Below, piece after piece: positions 37,601 through 49,600 of a DNA stretch of 64,000 nucleotides. The notes beneath the pieces were generated by a model. The model ran no database searches and was not told where the DNA came from. It saw only the letters and a program-made list of their open reading frames with translations. The position numbers and the translations under genes were made by a program. The stretch's first letter is position 1; the number at the start of each line of letters is the position of its first letter. The stretch comes from Diphasiastrum complanatum. Taxonomy: Eukaryota > Streptophyta > Lycopodiopsida > Lycopodiales > Lycopodiaceae. The stretch lies in contig MU831990.1 in assembly GCA_029204225.1 (NCBI GenBank), forward strand, positions 28,977 to 92,976, written 5' to 3'.

Positions 37601-40600
37601 TAGTTTGTGTGTCCTTTTGCACTTTTGTCATTCACTAAACGACTTTTGGTAGGCTACTTAATAACTAGTTACTCTACATGCAACTAGCTCAATGTGTCTA
37701 ACTAAAAAGTATGACAATAGATTGGATTGTAAGAAAATATGCACCAATATAAAGGACCATGCTTCACTGGTTCACAATTTAGGAACTTTTGCAATGTATT
37801 TTATTTTTTACAGCCTTTAGGTGTCGTTCTTTTTCACCCTAACACATCCACTTAATAAAAATACACATCATTCTAACCCGGAACAATGCATCTTTCCGGA
37901 ACTGTTCCAGAATGATCATTCTGAAATGAGATCCGAACGCATCATTCTGGAATTATGTGCATCTATGGCTATAACATGGCCTATCATAATCATGAAATAA
38001 ATCTCCAATCACATTAGGTCACTCGTTTTGTCTATTGGGTGTATAATGTCAGTACACAAAGGATGAGGAGAACAATAACGACTACAGAGTCAGGAAGATT
38101 GGAAAAAGTAAGGAAACAATGTATGAGCAATTTTGACTCGAGATCATTGATACATCTGGCTTTCCTAGGTTTCAAGTCAATAACATCACGACCATTTGGG
38201 ATGTGAACATGGTGAACTTCGTAGGTCTAGGGGATGATGACAAGTATTGACCTCAATATCATCTAGAGAGTAGTAGCATATTGGGCCCAACTATAAAGAT
38301 CTATGAGAGGAGGTGAAGATTTTGGAATCAAATTGCACATGAATGTATCAATAGATAAACTATACAAAAGGTTGGAAAATCTCATATTCTCAAAACGATC
38401 ATGAGTGGCCTTTTCTAATGCAACATAGCATCATGTTGACATTTAGTGTTTCATAGCAATTGAGATGTATAGCAAGTGTGGACACCAAGGAGATGGATAT
38501 TATAACATTCACCATTTTACCAAGTGGTTTTTGAAAAATTATGGTGTTTGAAATTTAATGTTTAGACATGAATGAGGTTCACGTTGTTCTATGGAGGGCA
38601 TAAGTGACAAAGATAGCTTGAGTCTCAAGAGGACTGTTCAATGGGAGGTGACTAAGGAGTGATTCCTAATAGAGGAGGGTGGGCATGGGCAAAATCAAAA
38701 TGGTGCCAAAGGTGAACTCAGAGGGGCATGGGGAGATAGAGATGGGTGCATCAGTGGGTATGGTATATAGTTTGGTAGCATATTCGGTCCATGTGCGAAG
38801 GTCATCCAGGAGGGGTGGTGGAGCACAAGGGATAAACTCACGCCAAAAGGCGCCTGAAGAGGAACTGAAGAGAAGATCAACAAGACGCGTTTCTTCGAAG
38901 TCATCATAGATACGCTTTTTTCGGCGGAGTGTGCGACGGTAAGAGCGCCTGGCGAAGTGGAGGAGATGAGGATCGTGAGTGCGGGCATGGGTGACAAGCT
39001 GATGAAGAGAGCGACATTCGGCATCATACCACGGGGGGTGCGTGGGTCGTATCGATGAGGAGCGGGTGCCTATGCTTTTATGGGGTTTAGATGGAAAAGC
39101 AAGGGAAGCAGCGGTATGAAGAGAAGTGCTAAGAAAGGCAGCTTGAGTCTCGACTGTACTATCGTGAGGGAAGGAATGGAGCAAGGAGGTTAGGAACTCC
39201 TGGTAGAATGGTGTAACGTAGCTTAGCTCTGCACCGCAAAGCATCTCAGCGGCTCTCAAGGGAGGTGCAACGAATAATGAGTGTGGCTGCATCTCTAGTG
39301 GTCCTCCATGCGGTGTTCAACCCCTCTGTCCTGTGCCCGAGAGTGTTTATTAATGTCTTTTGGGCACCCGTGGGTGCATAAGATCAAAAAGAAAATATGT
39401 ACAAGCAACAATGGGAGGATCATCCATAGGAGGACGTGGCCGTAAAATGCTATAAACTAGCTATGAATTAAAGTAGAACAAAGCAAAAGTGAAATAAGAC
39501 CACAACGCGGGCCAGGTATAACAGAAGAACTATAGAAAAAGTACCAATGCCCACAACCCGGGCCAGGTGGAGAATAAGTACATATCAGCGAAAGTAAGTG
39601 TGAAGTGTTTGCTGAGTGGACCGTACAGTGGGCCCCAATGGAGGCGAGTGCCGACTACATCTGGGCTTTTTCCACGGTGGCACAATGATAGGAATCTCAT
39701 CATCGGAGTCATCAGCATGTGCTCGAGTCCGAAAGAAACTAGTGAGAAGCAGCTGCCGGGAGTCTAACCTCAGGTGATTTGGTACAGGCAGATGAGACTG
39801 ACAGAGAGCAAGCATCTCACGAACAAGAAGTCCCAAGCAACGAGCATCAAGATACGAGACAAAACTGTGAAGTGTATGCGGGCCATCGCGAAAGAGACAA
39901 TAATACCTCCCCCGTATCTCATAATACAACGGACATCTAAGGAGGAAATGGGCTTCATCTTCCAGAGCACAAGCGACATAGACGACGCTCCCAGGGGATA
40001 TCCCATGCACGACCGGCCTCAATAGCAAGCTGATGAGAGGAAATGCGCAACTGTCCAAGACGATAGCGCAGGCCGTGTGATAGGGGCTGTGAGAGATAGA
40101 GCGGCAACAATGGCAAACCTGAAGGATCCAGAGAGAGGAAGTGTGTCTGGTAATAGCTCAGTCGAATACGGGAAGGTGGGAGGGAGCTCCAAGTCTGCTG
40201 CATATATCGACGGAATATATAGTCTCGGATATATATGAGAGAGAGAGAGAGAACGGAATAGAATAGAATATATTAATGTCTGCAGAGTGCCCTTGGGCAC
40301 ATAAGACAAAGAAAAAGAACACCAGAAAGGAGCATTGTCCATGCCGGACTTATTTTTATCAGCTAAAACATAGAATAAAACAGAAATAAACCGGAAATAA
40401 AACTAAAGCTTAACCTCCAGCTATGGTGAGGATACAAAAGCAGTAGCTTAACCACCAGCAACACGAAGGAGTAAAACTTACTAACTGAGAAAAAAAAAAT
40501 GTGTGATCTGGCGTGAGGCACATGGTGGCCTCTGGTGGCGAACTCTGGATCTGGATAGTCGAGGAAGACGTTGGAGCTTCGGTCGTCGAGCTAGAATGTC

Positions 40601-43600
40601 AATCTCACTGTCTAAAGTATCCTCCCTAACTTTTTTCTGAAAGAAAAGTGTAATATGTGGCTGGTTGTGGTCAACATCCTGATCATCTGACGGAAGAGAA
40701 GATCTCAAAGAGATCATCTCTTGTAATAGCAAACCAACACATCTCGCATTTGGATAGGCAAAGAAGGAACCAACCTCCTGTAGTGTACAACACTGACATA
40801 TCCGTAAGGGTCGTGGCGTGTCTATGTATCTGCCTGTCTCAAGAGTGAGCTGATGAGAAGAGACCCGAAGCTGACCAATGCAGTAGTGCAGGCCTAAATA
40901 CAGCGCCTGGGAGAGATAACTCGGTCTGACGGGAACCCCTGAAGGAACCCCTGAAGCATCAAGGTGAAGAAAGTGAATGTGATAGAACTGAAGCTAACCT
41001 GTGATGGATCCAGGTGAGACCAAACAGTGTGTATGTATGCTCTGTAGATCTGTCAACGAATGAACGCATGAGTCCCATCTAGGAGGTCAGACATAGATAG
41101 TCCCCAGCTATGTATAAAGTCCGAAGCATACAAGCCTGGACACCATGTCTCTGCTGAATACAGTGCAACTGGAGAAACAGTCGAAGAGAAAAGGCGACAG
41201 CATGTATCAGGGTCATGCACGTAATAAGTAGAGGAAAACCTCTCCATCTGAACAAGAGCAAAGTGCCCCTTGCGGAGCCTAGCCATTAGAGGAGTTCTAA
41301 ATCCAAAAAAGACCCTTTGTAAAGATTCTTTTTATATTTTTTGTCCATTTTTTCTTACACATGGACCAATCAAAACACTCAAATTTGAAATCTACGTAAC
41401 GTAACTTTTTGAGTCCACATTTTCATTCCACACTAAAAATGACATAACTTTTTAGTGGTAAGTCCGAATTTAGCGGAGTTTGGTGCATTGGAAAGCGCTC
41501 CACAAGGGCTTTCCAATGATATGTTACGTGACATACTTCTGAACTACGATTAAAAAGTTATGGCAAGTAAAAAATATTAGTGTTATAATATTTTAATAAT
41601 ATAAACTACATCTTGCATGAATTCTTAAAGGGTCTTTTTGGAGCTCAAAACTCCTCTAATGCAATGCAGCTGGTCTAAAAGAAAGCAATGGACCAAAGAA
41701 GAGAACACCCAGGTATGTGTAAGACGCCACTATCTCTAGAAGTTGTCCATCATAATAGAACATAGTGTCTCTCATATGATGTATGTTTGTGTTAAACACC
41801 ATAACCTTAGTCTTACCAATGTTCACCATCAGCCCCTATATCTGGCAGAAAGTATACAAGGCATCCAGATGTCGCTAAAGTCCTGCAACCGAACTAGATA
41901 ATAGAACCACATCATCTGCATAAAGAAGAATAGAGATAATAATATCTGCTAGAGGACAGTCATCTCCACCTTCCCAAATGATCTGCTCAAGGTCATCAAT
42001 GTAAAGGGCAAAGAGGGTGGGTGACACCAGCCTTAAGTATAGGGTGCAAAAGGTTAGTACATCAAGGTGTGGGAAGGCCAAAAATAACAAATTGGTTAAA
42101 AACGTGGGAGATGTATGGAGCAACAATATGGGCAATAGGTTTTAGAAAGTCCATACTTAGAGAGTCAACATCAATGGCTTTATGGGTTTGACCATTTTTT
42201 ATGGCGTTTTCAATCATGGACGGAGTGAAAAGGGTGAATTTTGAAGGTCGCGGTGAGAGAGAGATGGAAGGAGAGTCAACTGTATAAAGTTTTGTAGCAT
42301 AGTCAATCCAAAATTCGATGGCAATGGGAGCTGGCTTACATGAGTTTTTAGAAAACATCTTCCAACAGAAGGTGGAAGAAGAGGAGTCCAAGGAATCGAT
42401 GAGTTTATGTGCCAGAGACTGAAAGTAAGTGGTCTCTTTTCACAAAGTCATTCTATGGTATTCCTTTTGTTTAAATGCTAAGGTATCAGGAGAATGGTAT
42501 TGAGCGTGAACAACTTGCTTGTGTAGGGAGAGGCACTCATCATCATACCATCTATTATAAGTGCGTTTATGAGATGAGAAAGTTTTTGGAGGAGATGCAG
42601 TATTGGCTAACTGAAGAAGCGACTGAGATAAAAAGGCTGCTTTTTGGTCTATTGAGGATGAGAAGGGGAAGTCGTGGAGTAGTGTGGCTAAAGAGGAAAT
42701 AAGGCCACAACCCGGGCCAGGTGTAATAGAACTACAAAAAAAGTACCAATGCCCATAACCCGGGCCAGGTGGAGAATAAGTACATATCAGCGAAAGTATG
42801 TGTGAAGTGTCCGCTGAGTGGAGTGTATAGTGGGCCCTGATGAAGGCAAGTGGCAACTACATCTGGGCCTTTTCCGCGGTGGCACCAGGATAGGAATCTC
42901 ATCGTCGGAGTCATCGGCATGTGCTCGAGTCCAAAAGAAGCCAGTGAGAAGCAGCTGCTGGGAGTCTAACCCCAGGTGATCTCGTACAGGCAGGTGAGAC
43001 TGACGGAGAGTAAGCATCTCACGAACAAGAAGTCCCAAGCAACGAGCATCAGGATAGGAGACAAATTTGCGAAGTGCATGCGGGCCATCGCAGAAGGGAC
43101 AATAAGATCTCTCCGTATCTCATAATACAACGGACATCTGAGGAGGAAATGGGCTTCATCTTCCACCTCCTGCAACGAGCACAAGCGACATAGACGATGC
43201 TCCCAGGGGATATCCCATGCACAACCGGCCTCAATAGCAAGCTAATGAGAGGAAATGCGCAACTGCCCAAGACGATAGTGTAGGCCGTGTGAGTGAGAGA
43301 TAGAGCGGCAACAATGACAAACCAGAAGGATCCAGAGAGAGGAAGTGTGTCTGGTAATAGCTCAATCGAGTGCAGGAAGCTGGGAGGGAGCTCCAAGTCT
43401 GCTATATATCGACAGAATAAATAGCAGTAGACTTGCTCTCTCCTATGTTTGGCTACCTTGATAATAGCCTGAAGTGTGAAAATGTGATCAGTAGTAGAGT
43501 AGCGGGCCCTGAACCCTGCCTGACCCAAAGCATATAGTCTCCTAGATTCTGCTTCCGTGAAAAACGTTACCATATAGCTTTGCTATAACATGTCCAATCA

Positions 43601-46600
43601 TGATAGTGCAGTAATTATTGGGATTCATGGGATCACCATTTTTATGAATGGGATGGATGATATTAGTAGACCAGGAGATGGGAAGCCAGAAACAACAGCA
43701 CGATTGAGAAGGGTGGCCAAAATAAGTGAAAGTAGGTCAACGGCATGGATTAGTAGTTCGAATTCAAGGTCGTCGAGATCTCTAGCTTTACGCGTCTTCA
43801 TCCTCTTAATGGCTATTTCAGATGGATGAGGAGAGATGGAAACTAGAGCATCAATGGGTATGGTATAGAGTGTCGTGGCGTAATCAGTCCAAAGACGTAG
43901 GTCATCTAAAAGAGGTGGAACTCACGCCAAAAGGCACCTATCGAAGAACTGTAAAGGAGGTTGACAAGACGTTTCCCCTTAGAAGCTTCATAGGCACGCT
44001 TTTTATAGCGAAGCACACAATGTCGGGAACGACGGGAAAAACGGAGGTGTGGGGCATGTATACGTGCGTGTGTTACAAGGGAGTGTTGGGAGCGGCCTTC
44101 ATCATCAAACCAGGAGGTATAGGGGTCTAGAAGAAATGGACCTTTTGATTTTGTAAGGTTTGGAAGGGAAAGCTAGAGATGTAGCGATATGGAGTGAGGT
44201 GGTTTTGAGGAAGGAGGCCTGTGATTCTAATGGGCTATTGTGTGGAAAATGATGAAGTAGATGCTAGAGACTCCTAATGGAGGGTTTACAAGGGGGCTCA
44301 AAGGAATATGTGGGTGCACAATGTGGTGTGGGATGGGAAGACAACTATGACATCAAGGTCATGCCAAGATTGAAGGATAAAAAGGAGTGATTAGAAAGAG
44401 TGGTGTAAGTGATATGAAAATCAAAAATGTGGAATGGAGGATTGTGACCCCATGACGTACTATGGGGATGACATGTATACCTGCCAGAATCAGGCCAGCA
44501 TGCCATTGTAAATGGCTAGCTCATGAACTTCTCCCAACTATAGCAAGTACTCGCCATAAGTATTAACATGTCCCAAATTGTCGTTAGATGTCTTGGTAAC
44601 TCCTAGGTCGTCTCTGTCAAGGGCATGTAAATAAAGATGATCACTGATATTATGGAAATCCGACTGTCGTGAAGCTGTCCTGGCATTAAAATCACTAGTG
44701 AGAAGTATACATCCCCGCTCTGCACATCCATAGAAAGATCCAGAAAAGGTGACCCGGTATTATCGACAAAGGAAGAGGACTCTGGAGGAAAATAACAAGC
44801 TACAATGAATAAGTCTTTGTCTAAGCCGATGCCATGTCTATCAATACGGAGTCAAATATAACATGCATGCTTGTCATGCCTAACAAACTCAATGATAGGA
44901 CGCAAGGACTCCCTATATAAGCAACTCCACTTGAGCCTCTCCCGGTCATGGATCTAGTATCTTGCCAATATACTGAATCCCATCTGTATTCCAGAAAGGT
45001 AGGAAGACCTCACTCCTGGCTCTCATGCGTCTCCATAAAGAACCGCAAAAATACTTGTCAAATCTCTGGCTGCCGACAATGAATGGGTACCACTACAAGG
45101 GTGGGGCCCCAGGATGCTCCCATACCCGGGGGCCACAATTACCTATCTCTATGACTAAATACATGATCAACATAGCGGACCTGACCATCTCTGTAAATAA
45201 CTCGTCTACCCGACGTCTTAGCTTCCTGGAAGGCTTTCTTCCACCTAGATATAGGTAAGGTCGTCATCCATGTAAATAGAGGTGCCATGTAGTTTGGCTC
45301 GGCATCATAAAGCAGCCCTACAAGTCTCCAGTGAAATAAAGCGAATTAACAAGGCGGCATTGTCCCGCGTGGTTCTCCAAGCTGAATCTAAACCGTCGGT
45401 GTTGTGAGCCAATTTAGTCTCAAGAAAAACTAACTATTGATGGAAAATTATCATAACTTTGAGGGCATTGAGATAATTTTACAGTCTTATCTAATCAAAA
45501 TCCCAACATGACTACTGAATTTCATGCATTCACTTACAATGGAAAGCCCAACCAAAGAATCATGTGCAAACAAAACTGCTGAGTAACATCAAGCCAGAAA
45601 AGCCATTCAATCACAAACCTCTGTATAAGCAATGTCATGCATAGACCATATACAAAAAACAGCAACTGAAGCAAGTAAGGGTCGATTCTTCAATAAAGTT
45701 TTCTTTTTTGGAGCGTTCTCTGTCGTTGCCAAACCACTTTCGACTGCACTAGGCGTAGCATCCCTGCTTTGTGATTTTATGTCTGAACCATTATCATTGG
45801 AAGATTTTGCATGAGTTGTCTCATGATTATGCCACGTTTCCTGTAAAATCATGTTGAAAATAGTAAGCCATCAAGGAAAGATTTGTGTCAACACTTCCAT
45901 CTTATTGCATTGACCAGTCACGTTTGGATAACAAAGCCAAATGTCAGGAGCAGTCACAAGGAAAGCAGTTGAGAGTAGATAATGATTTGGCCTTTGGTAA
46001 GTTTATCTTGTTAAAACATTGTTCATTGTCCGATAAGTACAAATCTGATTTTTTATCAAAAGAGCATCTAATGGCAAAAGTAAACTTCCATGAGGGCATC
46101 AAAACCACCATAATAACCACTGAAGGAAATGTTAAAGCATTAGTCACTTTCAAACACTCAAAAACTCACAGAAGTAGATGGCTGAAGCAATTAAGCAACA
46201 CAGTTTAGAAGGCAGCAAGTATAATGACACAAGACGCAGCAAAGAAAACATAAGCTAGCCATTTCAAGCAGAACTAAACTTGACTACATTCCCAAACTTG
46301 GGTGACGACATTGTGATGGGATACAGGCCAGTGTATACTATAAGAATCCAATCAATACTTTTCCCAAAAGCATTTTTGGGACGCTGGATCTTTGGAATGC
46401 AAATCTTCATTGTGCCATTTTGGTGTGTGTGTATGAAGCCCTGCATACTTGAAGCATAAGCATATTGAATTGGAGATTAAAGAACTTTGCTTCCTACATG
46501 ACTCCTATATCATTCTTGGCAACTGAAATGTCACTTCCTCATAAGTGGCAAAACAGTATCACAGAACCCCAGGGAATCTTTAACTATGTATCAACTTCGA

Positions 46601-49600
46601 GCCCTCATGATGGCTAGTCTCCTATTAACTGCATTGTTAGCCCAGTGTGACTGGTCTGTTTCAGATAATGGCCTAAAAACTAAAAGTCTACACCCTGTTC
46701 AAAGAGTGCAGTCTTACGGTATATGAGCTTTGAAGTATGAGACTTGGCAGTCAGTAAAGCTTGGAAAGTGTGTGCTCGCATGCAGTTGACAGTATTTAAG
46801 TTGTGATTGACATATTCAAAGGACAAATTATGCACCAATTCTTGCAGGCAGCTAAAAGGATGCATCAGGTCTCGCATGAAACCAGGTGCCCTTAGTTCAT
46901 GGTGTCTTTGTAACATACACAACCGAAGGGATATAATGCCAACTGGCAGCAAGTAAAACTGACCCCTGACATGAGGAACAACTCAACAATGTGCTGAAGA
47001 CAATGTTAAATTTCTCCTATTTACTACCAAGAATTTCATGGCATTGAAAGAATTGATTTACTAATTTTAAAAGCTGACTATTACACAGTGTTCTGAAGAA
47101 TGCTTAGAGCCTCTTTGCAGTCCGTGCTTATATTATAACTGCTCTATAATAGAAAAGATCACCCAGCAAAAGGGCATTTTAGAGCCAAGTACATTTCGAA
47201 TGGATGAAATGCACTTCTACCTAGAGAAAGTTACCCTGAGGGAAACTATTGTCAAACAATGTTACATCAGCTGTCCATGATGAAGAAACAGCTGAGCCTT
47301 CACAAAAGGCCTCCTTATTAACGATAGGAGACTGTACGCATAAGAAGAAAAGATGTGTGAGTGATTAGTCCCAAAGAACCTAATATCGTCAACAAATCTT
47401 TGTGTACGGCTTTTTGGTGTGTCACCAAACCCTAAAAACTAGAAGAAAGGCCCCAAGCATTAATTTGTGGTGATACTAAATTATAAACAAATGTGAAAAT
47501 AGAACTATCAAAAAATGTATCAACCAATGAAAATATTAAAGCAGAGAACATAAGTACCTACAACAAGAATTCCAAAAGCAACACAAAAAATCTACAAAGC
47601 ACAATATATCAATTACATCATAATGTAAATATATGCCTAACATAAAGGTAATCATGATACACCAAAAAAAACAATAATAAATCAATGTAGATGCAAGACA
47701 AAGAATCAGAACGATGTTAGAAGTCGCTCAAGACACTCGAATAGCCCAAGAATGCCATAGATAAGCGTCGTCATGTAGGATCCCAACAAGTGACATATAG
47801 TTATGGGCTAGGCTCATTACATTTGCCGTGTCCATTCTTTTATTCTTTATAATGCATAAGCAGGCCTATGGGCCCTTTTTATTCATGTACTGGCCTTGGG
47901 CCCTATTTGGTCACATTTTTAGGACTTGGTCATATTGATTTGGAGTGGGGGTCCTCCTATTGAGGGGGCGCACTATTTTCCCTCCAAATCTTCTGCCTCC
48001 CTCTATTTTTTAATTCCTACTTTAGGGTTCATTGGTAGGGTATATATAGGGCAGCATTATAGTCTTTTATTCAGTTGCTGATGATTGCTCTTCTTTAGCC
48101 TCATTAAAAATCCTCTCTGTCATGCTTTCTAAACCTAAGTCTTGCTTTCTACCATAGCTAGTGAATCTTAGCTTGTAACTTGGTATCATAGCACTTTCTT
48201 GAGCAGAGTTCAAGAGCAGGAGAGCGATCATCTACAGTTTGGAATTTCAGCCTACGGATCTACTTGTCTTGCAGGTTTTTCATCACCAATTGGAGGATCA
48301 ACGTCCCCTATGGCTACTTCTTCAACGAACGATCCACCACAGAGCTCTTTAGACGATCGTTTTACGCACATTGATGCTCGCATGGATCGTCTTGAGAGTC
48401 GTATCGATCGTGTCCTTTCTAGCCTTGAGACCGTTTTTCCTCGAGGGGATACCACACTGTCAGAGACCCTTCATCGTCTTGGCAAAACCCCTTTATACCC
48501 CATATTGAGTCCGACTACTACCTCTCCCTCTTCATCTTCAGGAGGTGCTTTTGGTAGTACGTTTGGTCAATCTTCATAGGTCTTTTTGGCTCTCCTTATG
48601 GGTCTCCTGCACCACCACCTGGATTTCCCTCAGTACCACTAGGTGTTCCCTCCCCTACTTTTTGCATAGGTATTTTGTTGTCTTTTCAGAACCTACGTCT
48701 CTGCCACCATTACGTGATGTCAACCACCATAATGATCTTATTCTTGGTGCCACCCCACCTTCATGTGCACCATATCGTATGTCTAAAGACGAACGTGATG
48801 AGGTTCAGCTCCAGATTGTTTCTCTTTTACGTCAAGGCCTCATTGTACCTAGCCATAGTCCCTTTGGTGCTTGATGGAACCAAACGCCTCTGCATTGACT
48901 ACCGTGCCTTGAACAAGCTTACTATCCGTAATCAACATCCTATTCCTCATATGGATTACCTTTTTAATCAACTTGGCACTTCATCTATCTTTTCCAAGAT
49001 TGACCTTCGTTCTGGATACCACCAAATCAAGATGCATCCTTCTGATGAGCATAAGACTGTGTTTCGTACTCACTTAGGTTTGTATGAATTTCTGTTCTAC
49101 CTTTTGGTGTTCAGAATGGTCCACCCACGTTTCAGAATGCTATGAATAATGTTTTACGTCCTCGTCTTGGTGTTTGTGTTTTAGTTTATTTTGATGACAT
49201 TCTTGTTTTTAGTACTTCTTTGTCTGACCATGTGTCACATTTCTTGTCTATGTTTGAGTTACTTCTTAAGCATCATATGTTCGCTAAATTGTCAAAATGT
49301 TCCTTTGTTGTTGCTGAGATTGAGTTTTTGGGTTTCCTTGTCTGTGATGGTCGTATTAATCTTGATCCTTGGAAAGTTCAGGCTATTGAGGATTGACGTT
49401 CATTATGTTTGTATGTTTTTAGGTATGGCTACCCATCTTTGTGGTCCTGTTAAGTATTTCGCCACTGTGGCTGCCCCGCTTCAGTCTTTGTTGAAAAAGT
49501 CTCATACGTTTGTTTGGACTCCTAATTGTCAAACTGCTTTTAATGCTTTACGTCATGCCATAGTTTCTGCCGCCGTTATGTGTTTGCCACAGTTTGATCA

